64,000 nt of DNA. Origin: Terrirhizobium terrae. Its GTDB lineage: Bacteria > Pseudomonadota > Alphaproteobacteria > Rhizobiales > Rhizobiaceae. Position 1 is the stretch's first letter; each line of letters opens with the position of its first letter. The position numbers were made by a program, and so were the translations under genes. Shown piece by piece: positions 47,364 to 57,395 of this stretch. The notes under the pieces are model-generated. The model did not search any database. It saw nothing but the letters and a program-made list of their open reading frames with translations, and was not told the origin of the DNA. Where the stretch lies: positions 434,001 through 498,000 of the forward strand of contig NZ_CP104990.1 of the NCBI RefSeq assembly GCF_030323265.1, in the 5' to 3' direction.

Positions 47364-50351
47364 TTGGCTAGTGGGAGCTTTCAAGCACGGACGGCAAGGG
47401 TCAAGCCAGGGAAGGGACAGGACATTGGGATAACGCTGGCGCCGGAATTCTTGCTTCTTCTGCTGGCCCTGCCGTTTATTGGAAGTATCCTGTCTGCCTT
47501 CCTGCTGAGTACGGCCTCCACAGCGTTGCCTTCTCGGCTTGCCTCAGTCATTGCAGGCGGCTGCCTCACAATCGTCGTTCTGGCATATCCGCAGGTCGTT
47601 GATGGCAACGTCATGCGCTACCAAGTTGAGTGGATACCGCAACTCGGCCTCGACTTTGCATTGAGGCTGGATGGTTTTGCGTGGATGTTCTGCGTCCTGA
47701 TCACCGGTATTGGCTTTCTCGTCACTGTCTACGCCCGCTACTACATGTCCGAAGAGGATCCGGTTCCGCGATTCTTCTCCTTCTTTCTCGCTTTCATGGG
47801 GGCAATGCTTGGCATCGTCCTGTCAGGCAATGTCATCCTTCTCTCGGTCTTCTGGGAACTGACGAGCATCTCGTCCTTCCTGTTGATCAGCTACTGGCAC
47901 AACTCGGCGGCGGCGCGCGATGGCGCCCGTATGGCGTTGACGATTACGGGGGTCGGTGGCTTCTGTCTGCTCATCGGCCTGCTGCTCATCGGCAACATTG
48001 TCGGCAGCTATGATCTCGACAAGATTCTCGCTTCGGGCGATCTCATTCGCGGGCATTCGCTCTACTTGCCGGCGCTCATCTTCGTACTGCTCGGCGCGCT
48101 GACGAAGAGCGCCCAGTTCCCGTTCCATTTCTGGCTGCCGAACGCGATGGCGGCGCCTACACCGGTATCGGCATTCCTGCACTCGGCGACGATGGTGAAG
48201 GCGGGCGTCTTTCTGCTCGCCCGGTTTTCGCCCGCGCTGTCGGGGACCTACGAATGGTTCTTTATTCTCGGTGCAGCCGGCATCCTGACCTTGATGATCG
48301 GCGCCTATTTCGCGATCTTCCAGCAGGATCTGAAGGGGCTGCTCGCCTATTCGACGATCAGCCATCTAGGCCTGATCACCACGCTGCTCAGTCTCGGAAG
48401 CCCGCTCGCCACGGTCGCTGCGATCTTCCACATGCTGAACCATGCGACCTTCAAGGCATCGCTCTTCATGGCGGCTGGGATCATCGATCACGAGACCGGC
48501 ACGCGAGACATGCGGCGATTGAGCGGGCTGTTCCGTTACATGCCGATTACTGCGACGCTGGCGATGGTCGCAAGTGCCGCCATGGCTGGCGTTCCACTGC
48601 TCAACGGCTTCCTCTCGAAGGAGATGTTCTTCGCCGAAGCGGTCGAAACTCATGCAGATTCGATCCTCGACCGTATTCTTCCCTATGTAGCAACGCTCGC
48701 TGGTGCGTTCAGTGTCGCCTATTCGTTGCGCTTCATTCACACGGTCTTTTTCGGCCGCTCGCCGACGAACCTGCCGAAGGACACACCGCACGAGCCGCCG
48801 CACTGGATGCGTTTCCCGATCGAGCTGCTGGTGGTGATCTGCCTCATCGTCGGCATCGCACCAGCCCTGTCGGTCGGCCCATTCCTTCATACGGCTGTCG
48901 TCAGCGTGCTGGGCACCGACACGCCCGAATACAGTCTCTCGATCTGGCATGGCTTCAATCTACCGTTGATCATGAGCCTTGTCGCACTCGTGACCGGCAC
49001 ACTGCTCTATGTGGCACTGCGCCACTATCTCGCGACCTGCGAGGATGGCCCTCCGGTTCTCCGTCGATTGAGGGGGCAGCGCATCTTTGAACGCATTCTG
49101 GTCGAGGTTTCATGGCGCTGGGCGCGCCTTGCTGAACAGCGGATCGGGACGCGCAAGCTGCAACCACAGCTGCGCTGGGTGGTGTTTACCGGTTTCATGG
49201 CAGGTTTGCTGCCGCTCTGGCTGTCAGGCTTTGAGCCGCGTTCCTTCGTCTTTTCCGGTGTCGACAAAGCGTTCGCCGGCCTCTGGTTGATTGGCATATG
49301 CCTGGCGGTCGGGACTGCCTATCTGGCGAAATATCATCGTCTCGCCGCTCTCATCATGCTCGGCGGCATCGGTTTGATCGTCTGCACGACATTCGTCTGG
49401 CTGTCGGCACCGGATCTTGCCATTACCCAGCTTCTCGTGGAGATCGTGACCACCGTCCTTATTCTGCTTGGATTGCGCTGGCTGCCGAAGCGCACCGAGC
49501 AGATGGACGAATCCGTCACCCTTCGCGCTCGCTTTCGCCGGTTCCGAGATCTTCTGCTTGCTGTCGTCTGCGGCATCGGGATGACCTTCATCTCCTATGC
49601 CGTGATGACAATGCCGGTTCCCGACGCGATCGCCAACTATTTCCTGGAGAACGCCTATTCCGAGGGAGGTGGCCGCAACGTCGTCAACGTCATTCTCGTC
49701 GATTTCCGCGGTTTCGACACGCTGGGAGAGATCGCCGTCCTCGGCGTCGTGGCGCTGACCGTCTATGCTCTTCTCAGGCGTTTCCGTCCAGCTCCCGACA
49801 GCATGGATATGCCAGAACAGCAGCGCATCCAGAACCGCTTTGACGAGGAGCATGAGGACCGCACCGCCGGCGATACGGTGCGTGACTATCTGCTCGTGCC
49901 GTCGATCATTATGCAATGGATGTTCCCGGTCATTATCACCTTCGCGGTCTATATCTTCATGCGCGGCCATGATCTTCCGGGCGGCGGGTTTTCGGCCGGC
50001 CTGACCATGTCGATCGCCTTCCTTCTGCAATATCTGGCAGGTGGCACGCGGTGGGCAGAGGATCGCATCCGCATCCTGCCTCTGTGGTGGATGGGGCTCG
50101 GCCTTCTGGCCGCGACCATGACCGGCATTGGCGCCTGGTTCTTCGGCTACCCGTTCCTGACTTCGCATTTCCAGTATTTGCCGATCCCGCTGATCGGCAA
50201 GGTGCCGGCGGCGACTGCTCTGCTTTTCGATCTCGGTGTTTTCCTGTTGGTCGTCGGCTCGACGGTCCTCATCCTCGTCGCGCTCGCCCACCAATCGATC
50301 CGTATCAATCGTCTTCGTTCGATCGAAGCTGAAAAGGGGAGGGACGACTAA
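47364..50351 (+). CDS. phaAB: Mrp/Pha monovalent cation/proton antiporter, fused A/B subunit
   Basis: This very long membrane protein (up to 995 residues) is the fused MrpA-MrpB subunit found in rhizobia (PhaAB). The first two thirds resemble NuoL: LHSATMVKAGVFLLARFSP, DLKGLLAYSTISHLGLI, HMLNHATFKASLFMAAGIIDHETGTRDM. The C-terminal third is the MnhB-like domain: DYLLVPSIIMQWMFPVIITFAVYIFMRGHDLPGGGFSAGL. The lysine and histidine residues of the proton path are present. The start is uncertain: the TTG at 47364 is the longest, but the conserved part begins near EFLLLLLALPFIG about 27 residues later and no good ATG lies there. It opens the operon for cation/proton exchange, needed for pH and potassium or sodium tolerance. 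Confidence 0.93.
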   Translation: MASGSFQARTARVKPGKGQDIGITLAPEFLLLLLALPFIGSILSAFLLSTASTALPSRLASVIAGGCLTIVVLAYPQVVDGNVMRYQVEWIPQLGLDFALRLDGFAWMFCVLITGIGFLVTVYARYYMSEEDPVPRFFSFFLAFMGAMLGIVLSGNVILLSVFWELTSISSFLLISYWHNSAAARDGARMALTITGVGGFCLLIGLLLIGNIVGSYDLDKILASGDLIRGHSLYLPALIFVLLGALTKSAQFPFHFWLPNAMAAPTPVSAFLHSATMVKAGVFLLARFSPALSGTYEWFFILGAAGILTLMIGAYFAIFQQDLKGLLAYSTISHLGLITTLLSLGSPLATVAAIFHMLNHATFKASLFMAAGIIDHETGTRDMRRLSGLFRYMPITATLAMVASAAMAGVPLLNGFLSKEMFFAEAVETHADSILDRILPYVATLAGAFSVAYSLRFIHTVFFGRSPTNLPKDTPHEPPHWMRFPIELLVVICLIVGIAPALSVGPFLHTAVVSVLGTDTPEYSLSIWHGFNLPLIMSLVALVTGTLLYVALRHYLATCEDGPPVLRRLRGQRIFERILVEVSWRWARLAEQRIGTRKLQPQLRWVVFTGFMAGLLPLWLSGFEPRSFVFSGVDKAFAGLWLIGICLAVGTAYLAKYHRLAALIMLGGIGLIVCTTFVWLSAPDLAITQLLVEIVTTVLILLGLRWLPKRTEQMDESVTLRARFRRFRDLLLAVVCGIGMTFISYAVMTMPVPDAIANYFLENAYSEGGGRNVVNVILVDFRGFDTLGEIAVLGVVALTVYALLRRFRPAPDSMDMPEQQRIQNRFDEEHEDRTAGDTVRDYLLVPSIIMQWMFPVIITFAVYIFMRGHDLPGGGFSAGLTMSIAFLLQYLAGGTRWAEDRIRILPLWWMGLGLLAATMTGIGAWFFGYPFLTSHFQYLPIPLIGKVPAATALLFDLGVFLLVVGSTVLILVALAHQSIRINRLRSIEAEKGRDD

Positions 50352-50689
50352 TGGAAATCATCCTTTCCATCGCCATCGGCGTCATGACCAGCTGCGGCGT
50401 GTGGCTCATCCTGCGCCCCCGCACGTACCAAGTCATCATTGGCCTCTCGATGCTGTCCTATGCCGTCAATTTGTTCATCTTCGGTGTCGGCGGCGTGAAG
50501 ACCAACGTGCCGCCGATCCTGACGGATGGGGCTGTGGCATCAAGGCTCGCCGACCCCGTACCGCAGGCACTGGTTCTGACGGCTATCGTCATCGGTTTCG
50601 CCACGACAGCCCTGTTTCTGGTTGTCCTCCTGGCCTCGCGCGGCCTGACCGGCACCGACCATGTCGATGGACGGGGAGAGAAGCGATGA
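50351..50689 (+). CDS. phaC: Mrp/Pha antiporter subunit C
   Basis: This is a 112-residue NuoK-like subunit with three membrane segments (IILSIAIGVMTSCGVWLIL, TYQVIIGLSMLSYAVNLFIF, DPVPQALVLTAIVIGFATTALFL). The DPxPQALVLTAIVIG motif is diagnostic for MnhC. It overlaps the phaAB stop by 1 base and the phaD start by 4 bases. It is a structural part of the antiporter complex in the inner membrane. Confidence 0.95.
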   Translation: MEIILSIAIGVMTSCGVWLILRPRTYQVIIGLSMLSYAVNLFIFGVGGVKTNVPPILTDGAVASRLADPVPQALVLTAIVIGFATTALFLVVLLASRGLTGTDHVDGRGEKR

Positions 50690-52310
50690 CAGAGTGGTCG
50701 CATCACCTGATCATCGCGCCGATTTTGATCCCACTTGCGGCGGCGGCAATCCTGCTTTTCATAGAGGAGCGTCGACGCGTCGCCAAAGCGATGGTCGGCT
50801 TCGTGTCGGTGCTCCTTCTCTTAGCAGTGGCAGTCATCCTCTTCCGCATCGAAAGTGGCCCAAACGATTATGAGGGCGTCTATCTTCTCGGCAACTGGTC
50901 GGCTCCTTTTGGCATCGTGCTCGTACTGGACGGCCTCTCGGCCCTGATGTTGCTCCTGACCGCTATCCTGGCGGTTGCGTCCCTTGTTTATTCGCTGGCG
51001 CGATGGCATGCGATGGGTGCGCATTTCCATTCGATGTTCCAGCTCCTTCTGATGGGCGTTAATGGGGCCTTCCTCACGGGTGACCTATTCAACCTCTTCG
51101 TCTTCTTCGAAGTCATGCTGGCTGCTTCCTACGGCCTTCTGCTGCACGGATCGGGCCCGCTGCGCGTCAAGGCGGGAATGCACTACATCGCGGTGAACCT
51201 TGCGGCCGCACTCCTGTTCCTGATCGGCGTCAGCCTGATCTACGGCACGGCCGGCACGCTCAATATGGCCGACCTCGCCGCCCGTATTCCGGAGATCGAG
51301 CCGGACCGGCGCATGCTGATGGAAGCCGGTGCGGGAGTGCTCGGCATCGCCTTCCTGATCAAGGCCGGCATGTGGCCACTCTGCTTCTGGCTGCCAACAG
51401 CCTATAGCGCCGCTTCCGCACCTGTCGCAGGCATCTTCGCTATTCTCAGCAAGCTCGGCATCTACGTCATCCTGCGGCTGACCATGCTGCTATTCGACAG
51501 CGGTCCGTCCGCGGGCTTCGGGTCGACTTTCCTGCTTTACGGCGGGCTTGCGACGCTCATCTTTGGCACAATCGGCGTGCTCGCCTCCCAGGCGCTTGGC
51601 AGGCTTGCCGGTTTTTCTGTGCTCGTGTCATCCGGCACGTTGCTCATGGTGCTCGGCATCAACGATGGCGCGGTGTCATCGGGTGCGCTTCTTTATCTCG
51701 TTAGCTCGACGCTGACGATTTCGGCATTCTTCATGCTGATCGAGCTGGTCGAACGCAGCCAGGACGCCGGCGCTAACGTTCTTGCTGTCACCATGGAAGC
51801 CTATGGCGATGCCGATGAGGACGAGCCGGAAGAAGGTGACGGTGTGACGATGCCGGGCACGATGGCGATCCTCGGCACCTGCTTTGCCATGTGCGCCATC
51901 TTGCTTTCCGGCCTGCCGCCGCTTTCCGGATTTATCGCAAAATTCGCCATGCTGTCGGCGATGATGGGCACCGGAGCAATCGGTGTGCCGCCTACCACGG
52001 CCGTTTGGACGTTGATCATTTTGGTGATCCTCTCCGGCGTCGCTGCACTCATCTCGATGACCCGCGCCGGCATCCGCACCTTCTGGACCTCACTTGAAGG
52101 AACGGTTCCCCGCGTTCTCGTTATCGAGATCGTGCCGGTCATGTTCCTTCTGGCGCTCACCCTGGCGCTGACGGTTCAGGCGAATTCGGCAATCCAGTAT
52201 ATGGACACGACGATCCGGACGCTGAGCAACCCGAGCCTCTATATCGATGCGGTCCGCAACGCGACGATCATACCAGGCGTCGACAGCGGCCTAGAAGGGA
52301 GGCGCATTGA
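50686..52310 (+). CDS. phaD: Mrp/Pha antiporter subunit D, frame break at the 3' end
   Basis: This is a NuoN/NuoM-like subunit of about 541 residues with about 14 membrane segments: GDLFNLFVFFEVMLAASYGLLLHGSG, FLIKAGMWPLCFWLPTAYSAASAPVAGIFAILSKLGIYV and the late LLSGLPPLSGFIAKF. A strongly acidic loop, DADEDEPEEGDG, lies between two helices. As written, the frame runs on into phaE to 52683. One G added to the pair 52301-52302 ends the protein LEGRAH at 52308-52310, which gives the TGATG overlap with phaE expected in this operon. I use that end. Start ATG 50686. Confidence 0.92.
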
Positions 52311-52786
52311 TGTTTCCCTACCCGCTTCTCGCCATCTCGCTGGTCCTGATGTGGATGCTCCTGAACGGTTTCACGCTCGGCCACCTGATCCTGGGCACGC
52401 TGGTCGCCGTCTTCGCTTCCTGGGCGATGGCGTCACTCAGGCCCGACAAGCCGAAGCTGCGCAACTGGCATCTGCTGCCCAAACTGTTTTTTATCGTCTT
52501 CTTCGATATCATACGCTCCAATATCGATGTCGCCTGGCTGATCTTGCGTGGACAGAAAAAGGAGCGCCGCTCCGGCTTCCTCACCATTCCGCTGGAGGTC
52601 GAGAACCGCACGGCTCTTGCCATTCTTGCCGTCGTTCTGACCAGCACGCCGGGCTCTGCCTGGCTGGAATACGATTCCTATGATCGCACCATCCTCATGC
52701 ATGTACTTGACCTCGACGATGAGGCGGCCTGGATAGACACGATCAAAAACCGCTACGAAAAGCTGCTGATAGAGATATTCGTATGA
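52310..52786 (+). CDS. phaE: Mrp/Pha antiporter subunit E
   Basis: This 158-residue MnhE subunit has two N-terminal membrane helices (PYPLLAISLVLMWMLLNGFTLGHLILGTLVAVF), then FIVFFDIIRSNIDVAWLIL and a cytoplasmic domain with LTSTPGSAWLEYD and VLDLDDEAAWIDTIKNRYEKLLIEIF, all typical of the family. ATG 52310 is preferred to TTG 52307. The stop overlaps the phaF start. Confidence 0.95.
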   Translation: MFPYPLLAISLVLMWMLLNGFTLGHLILGTLVAVFASWAMASLRPDKPKLRNWHLLPKLFFIVFFDIIRSNIDVAWLILRGQKKERRSGFLTIPLEVENRTALAILAVVLTSTPGSAWLEYDSYDRTILMHVLDLDDEAAWIDTIKNRYEKLLIEIFV

Positions 52787-53065
52787 GTGCCGTCATCATC
52801 TACAGCGCAGTCGCCATCGCACAGTTGATGCTTGTCGCTGCCATGGCTCTTGCGTCGATCCGAATGTTTCGTGGCCCCAGGGCGCAGGATCGAGATCATC
52901 GGCCTCGACGCGCTCTATATCAACGCCATGTTGCTGCTTGTCACTTTCGGCATCGGGACCGGCCGGGTGATCTACTTTGAAGCGGCCCTTGTAATCGGCA
53001 TGCTGGGCTTCGTCGCGACGGTAGCTCTGGCAAAATTCCTCATGCGGGGAGAGGTCATCGAATGA
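52783..53065 (+). CDS. phaF: Mrp/Pha antiporter subunit F, one frame break
   Basis: This small subunit of about 93 residues has three membrane segments. The first frame covers IIYSAVAIAQLMLVAAMALASIRMFRGPRAQDR, the second IIGLDALYINAMLLLVTFGIGTG and the rest. The frame changes near 52891-52895; removing one base gives RGPRAQDRIIGLDALYINAM, the family consensus, so this site has one base too many (or two too few). The stop overlaps the phaG start. Confidence 0.88.
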
Positions 53066-53439
53066 TACAGCCGGCCGCAGACATTCCACTCGCCGCCGCA
53101 ATTGCGGTTGCCTTCTTCCTTATTATCGGCTCGGGGCTTGCGCTCATCGGTGCCGTTGGCTTCCTCCGGCTGCCGACATTCTATGAACGCCTGCATGCAC
53201 CAACGCTCGGCACGAGCTGGGGCATCGGCGGCGTGATGGTGGCCTCGATGATCTATTTCTCGATGGCCTCATCCAGGCCCGTCATCCATGAAATCCTGAT
53301 CGGCATCTTCGTGACGGTTACGACACCCATCACCTTCATGCTTCTAGCACGCGCTGCGCTCCATCGTGATCGCGCCGCCGGAAGCCACAACGTGCCAGCC
53401 AAGCGTTTAGGCGAGGCTGAAGAAGGTCCGCCAGTATAG
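53062..53439 (+). CDS. phaG: Mrp/Pha antiporter subunit G
   Basis: This 125-residue MnhG subunit has three membrane segments (ALIGAVGFLRLPTFYERLHAPTLGTSWGIGGVMVASMIYF, then EILIGIFVTVTTPITFMLLARAALHRDRA). GFLRLPTFYERLHAPT is the family signature. It is the last gene of the operon; no clear terminator follows. Confidence 0.95.
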   Translation: MIQPAADIPLAAAIAVAFFLIIGSGLALIGAVGFLRLPTFYERLHAPTLGTSWGIGGVMVASMIYFSMASSRPVIHEILIGIFVTVTTPITFMLLARAALHRDRAAGSHNVPAKRLGEAEEGPPV

Positions 53440-53554
53440 AGCGTGGCGGTCTGACAGTTAGACATCTCCGCCGGTGACCTGCTTCGAGTTCGATGAGTAT
53501 CGAGACGGCCCGATTACGGCATCCGGATTCACTATCGGCGCGATCCGTGTCGTT

Positions 53555-53991
53555 TCACATACCGAGCGCCATGCCGTCCTTGCGGCTGTCGGAGCCGCCT
53601 TCCAGCACGCGGCCGAAGCCGAAACTGCGTGACACATCCATAGCTTCCTTCAGGCCGAGACCATGGTCGATGATACCGGAGAGGAAGGCGGCATGCCCGG
53701 TTGCCTGATAATGGCCGCCCATGACGCCAAACGGCATCAGCGTCTTGCCGTCCTTCGTCGCCATGCCGGAATGATTGTGTGCATCGGGCGTTTCATCGGT
53801 CCGATCGCGTTCGGATGTCCCTCAATCGGGCGGAAGGACGCGCCGCGGCTGTGGAACAGCACACCGGTTGCCGGATCGAACCTTGTCGAGCCGAAGGCGT
53901 GGAAGATCGAGTTGATGAAGACGCACGCGGCATGGGCATCGGCCGCATCGCTCGCACAAGCAGCGGCTGTTGGCTCCGCACCGTGCGTCAA
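53555..53991 (-). pseudogene. Gamma-glutamyltransferase C-terminal remnant
   Basis: Two overlapping minus-strand frames match the small subunit of gamma-glutamyltransferase: [31 protein letters not shown], then [19 protein letters not shown], and in the next frame [43 protein letters not shown]. One base added at the CC pair 53766-53767 joins them. The large subunit and the catalytic threonine are missing. The end jumps from VLEGG to SDSRKDGMALG, so an internal piece of the C-terminus is lost as well. This is a true decayed remnant, lying between the antiporter operon and the type VI module. Confidence 0.8.
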
Positions 53992-55040
53992 AGATCAGGC
54001 GGCCGCCAAGGTTTAGATCCGGTTCTCAACGGGACCCAGACTAGGACATTGAAGCCTTCAGAAAGGTCCGTGGTATCCTCGGCCAGCAGTGCATCACCGT
54101 GTGCTTCGGCAAACCAGCGCGCAATGCCAGCATCGTAGATCTCCTCAATCGTTGTGCTAATCCTAGCTTTTAGGATGGCACGGATCTCCGCTGCTGACAT
54201 CGAGGCGGTACTTATATGCACCAGCTTGCGCTGTGCTGGCTGGCCGCCATCGGAGACGGCGATCGACACGCGGTCCCTGCCGTAGCTCTTTACCCGGACA
54301 CGCAGTCGGGGTGGTCGGGCGGCATCGAACTGGGCATTCACCGCTGCGATCCGGGCGACCACCTCCTGATCGCTGATCTGCACCTGCGGCAGAACGTCTG
54401 TGGCCGACACCAACTGCTCGGCAAATCTCTCTCGCGTGACCGCTTCGGCATGATGGGCATAGGCGAGGTGCTTGACAGGAAGGCCTCTCAGCCAGCGGGC
54501 ACGCTGGGCGATCGCCATCGATTTTGCCGCTTCCTCGCCATAGCGGCCGATGGAGAAGCTTTCCTTCTTCTGCCCCTCGTTGGTCATCAATGTGGCCTGC
54601 CAGACGTCTCCCTGCTCAGTCTCCACCCGCCGTACGCCCGATATGCCGCTCTGATTGTTCTTGCGGATCTTGACCGCCTGCTCGTGATTGGTTCTGGGCG
54701 GCAAGGCGGCGATGATCGCATCCCGATAGGCCTGCGCCTGTTCGTAGCTCGCTTCGGAGGAGCCATAGATGCTGTCCTTGAACAGCCGCACGATCCTGTG
54801 GCCGCGCCGCCGCAACGCCACCGACCAGCCGGCACCACGGTTTTTGTTCGGCTCCTCGCGGGTCAGCGCATAGGTAGCCGCATCGTCTTGCGGCGGCTGA
54901 CCTGCTCTGCTTTTGCCCTTTGAGCCCAATCGATGACCCGTCCCGTCCGATATCCTGATCCTTGCCGGCCTCAACAAGCCGATCCCGCTTCGGCGTTTTG
55001 CTACGGTAAGGAAAATGCCGGTAAACCAGATATCGTCCAT
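53988..55040 (-). CDS. Tandem AP2-like DNA-binding domain protein
   Basis: This is a protein of about 350 residues with two AP2-like three-strand/helix modules. The first is about residues 70-120 ([17 protein letters not shown], then [21 protein letters not shown]). The second is about 125-185 ([46 protein letters not shown]). The C-terminal half is of unknown fold. AP2 domains in bacteria mostly occur in mobile endonucleases; here no nuclease motif is seen, so DNA binding alone is likely. The start is uncertain (ATG 55040, TTG 55055 or further in). It is transcribed divergently from vgrG across a 230-base gap. Its role there is unknown; a regulator is possible. Confidence 0.65.
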   Translation of the reverse strand: MDDIWFTGIFLTVAKRRSGIGLLRPARIRISDGTGHRLGSKGKSRAGQPPQDDAATYALTREEPNKNRGAGWSVALRRRGHRIVRLFKDSIYGSSEASYEQAQAYRDAIIAALPPRTNHEQAVKIRKNNQSGISGVRRVETEQGDVWQATLMTNEGQKKESFSIGRYGEEAAKSMAIAQRARWLRGLPVKHLAYAHHAEAVTRERFAEQLVSATDVLPQVQISDQEVVARIAAVNAQFDAARPPRLRVRVKSYGRDRVSIAVSDGGQPAQRKLVHISTASMSAAEIRAILKARISTTIEEIYDAGIARWFAEAHGDALLAEDTTDLSEGFNVLVWVPLRTGSKPWRPPDL

Positions 55041-55269
55041 GCTTGACGCACGCAAGAACAGCTCTATGGCCCTGTTCCATATCGAGGCAAAATCCTGAAT
55101 GTCGCCCGACTGCCTTATTCAGGGTTGACCTTCTGCCTCCGGACATTATTTTCAACAGCGCAAACATGACGTGCATTTTTCAGGGCATCGTCGGTGTTGG
55201 CCAGCCGTCGATACACGGCTTGTCGCCGGTGGTGCCTTTCTTGATTTTTAAAAGACGATCGAGGCCCTC

Positions 55270-57388
55270 ATGGACACTGGCGCATCCGGCGCGTCTGCCG
55301 ATTTCATCCAGGCAGCCCGCATCCTGAAGATCGTGTCGCCCTTGGGCGAGGATCAGTTGCTTGCCGAGCGGGTGACGATCGAGGAGGGTGTCGCAGCTGT
55401 TCGAGATCCGCCTGTCCGCCCGCACCAAGAAGAACCAGATCAAGCCGGAAGAGCTGATCGGTCGGCTTCTCGATGTGTCTGTCGAGGTGCAACAGGGCGA
55501 CGGCGAGGAAGGCTCGGCCATTCGCCGGCCGTTCAACGGTCTCGTCACCGAACTCAACGAAGGCCCGCCGATCACGAGAGGCCTGCGCTCCTATGCGATG
55601 GTCTTGAGACCACAGATGTGGCTTCTGTCGCGCCGCTCCGACTGCCGCATCTGGATGGACAAGACGTCTGTCGAGATCTGCGAGACGCTGTTTTCCGAAC
55701 ACGGCATTCCGGCCCCGGACTTCTCGGGTGTCATCTCAACGCCTCCACCACAGCACTACTCAGTTCAATGGAACGAGAGTGATTTAGCCTTCCTGACAAG
55801 GCGTTTCGAGGAGGACGGGCTGTTCTACTGGTTCAGCCACGAGGACGGCAAGCACAAGCTGCATGTGGCCGACACGGCCAATGGCTGGCTCGGCCCATCG
55901 CCGTCTGCGCAAGGGGAGGGCAGGGTGCGCCTGGCGCAGGGCTCGTCCGACCGCAACCATATCAACGAATGGGCACGGCGCTTCTCCTATGTGCCGGGCC
56001 AGCGGGCCGGCGCCGACTGGAACTTTGAAACACCGCGCATGGTGCCGGGCACGATGACGCCGTCGCTGGTGCAGATGCCGGATGCAACGAAGCGCGAGCT
56101 TTACGAATACCCGGCCCGCATCTCGTCGGTGGCCGAAGCCGAGCGGGCGCAGAAGCTTAGGTCGCAGGCGTCGGAAGCCGACCACGACCGTGTGTTCGGT
56201 GCCTCGACAAGCCGTATCCTCGAGGTCGGACGGCGGTTCACGCCTTACGAAGTCGCGCATCCCGACCATGCCTATGACGAGCATGTACTGATCAGGGCAG
56301 CCTACACGATCGTCGACCGATCCTACGAGACCAATACCAACGAGCCGGAATACCGCAACGAGTTCGAGGCGGTGCCGTCGCGCGTGCCGATGACGCCGCA
56401 TCGCGAGACGAAGCGTCCGCGCATCGAGGGCACGCAGGTGGCGATCGTCGCGGGACCGGAAGGCGAGGAGATCCATCCGGACCAGTACGGCCGCATCAAG
56501 GTGTGGTTCCCCTGGGACCGAAAGGCAAAGAAGGATGGGTCCGACACATGCTGGGTGCGCGTCAGCCAGACATGGGGCGGTGGCGCCTGGGGCGCGCAGG
56601 TGATCCCCCGCATCGGCATGGAAGTGATGATCGCCTACGTCGATGGCGATCCCGACCGGCCGCTTGTCACCGGCGTCGTGCCGAACCCCACCAATAGCGT
56701 GCCCTACGACCTGCCGGCCAACAAGACCCGTATGGTCATGCGCTCGAACACGCATAAGGGCACAGGCTATAACGAGATGAGCTTCGAGGACGAAGCGGGC
56801 AAGGAACAGCTTTTCCTTCATGCCCAGAAGGACCACGACGTCCATGTTCTCAACGACACGCGTGAGCGGATCGAACGTGACCGTCATCAGCACGTTGCCA
56901 ATGACAAGACCGGATTCGTGGGAGGCGATCTCGAGCAGGTCGTGGCGGGAAATGTCTCGATCTCTGTCGGCGAGAACAAGCTGACGGAATATCTCCTATC
57001 GCGAACGATGAACATGTTCGGAAACTTTTCCGACTTCCTCCAGAAGCTGCGGATTCCGGATCCCTTCAATTTCGCCAAGGGCAATTACCAGCTGTTCATC
57101 GAGAAGAACAAGTCGGAGATCGTTCATGGCGGCAGCTCGGAAATCGTTGGCGTGGCGAAGTCCACCATTGTCGGCAACCTCCTACAGACCACCGTCGGCA
57201 AGAAGATGAGCGTTATTGTCCGCGGTCGCTATGACGCGGATATCGGGCGGGTTCACAACATCAATGTCGGCGAACAGTTCAATATCCGCGTCGGCGAAAA
57301 TGTTCTTATCACCATGTCTAAGGAAGGTGATGTGACGATCAATGCCAAGCGCATCCGCTTTAAAGCCGACAGCATAGATCAGAACTGA
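55270..57388 (+). CDS. vgrG: Type VI secretion spike protein VgrG, one frame break
   Basis: This is a VgrG of about 706 residues. It contains the gp27-like part (FIQAARILKIVSPLGEDQLL, then SQLFEIRLSARTKK), WNESDLAFLTRRFEEDGLFYWFSHEDG, the gp5 OB-fold (EIHPDQYGRIKVWFPWDR, WVRVSQTWGGGAWGAQVIPRIGMEVMIAYVDGDPDRPLVTGVV) and a beta-helix tail with repeating valine/glycine turns. It forms the puncturing tip of the T6SS. The G run 55386-55388 appears two bases short; adding them joins IEEG to VSQLFEIRL. There is no extra C-terminal effector domain. It leads an operon of cargo genes; no structural T6SS genes are in the window. Confidence 0.93.
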
Positions 57389-57395
57389 GACAGCG

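Noticed and set aside
54616..55176. 186-codon alternative frame over the N-terminus of the AP2 protein.
   Set aside because: It could hold a frame-shifted true N-terminus, but its later part is a shadow of the AP2 modules and no motif supports it; left as start uncertainty.
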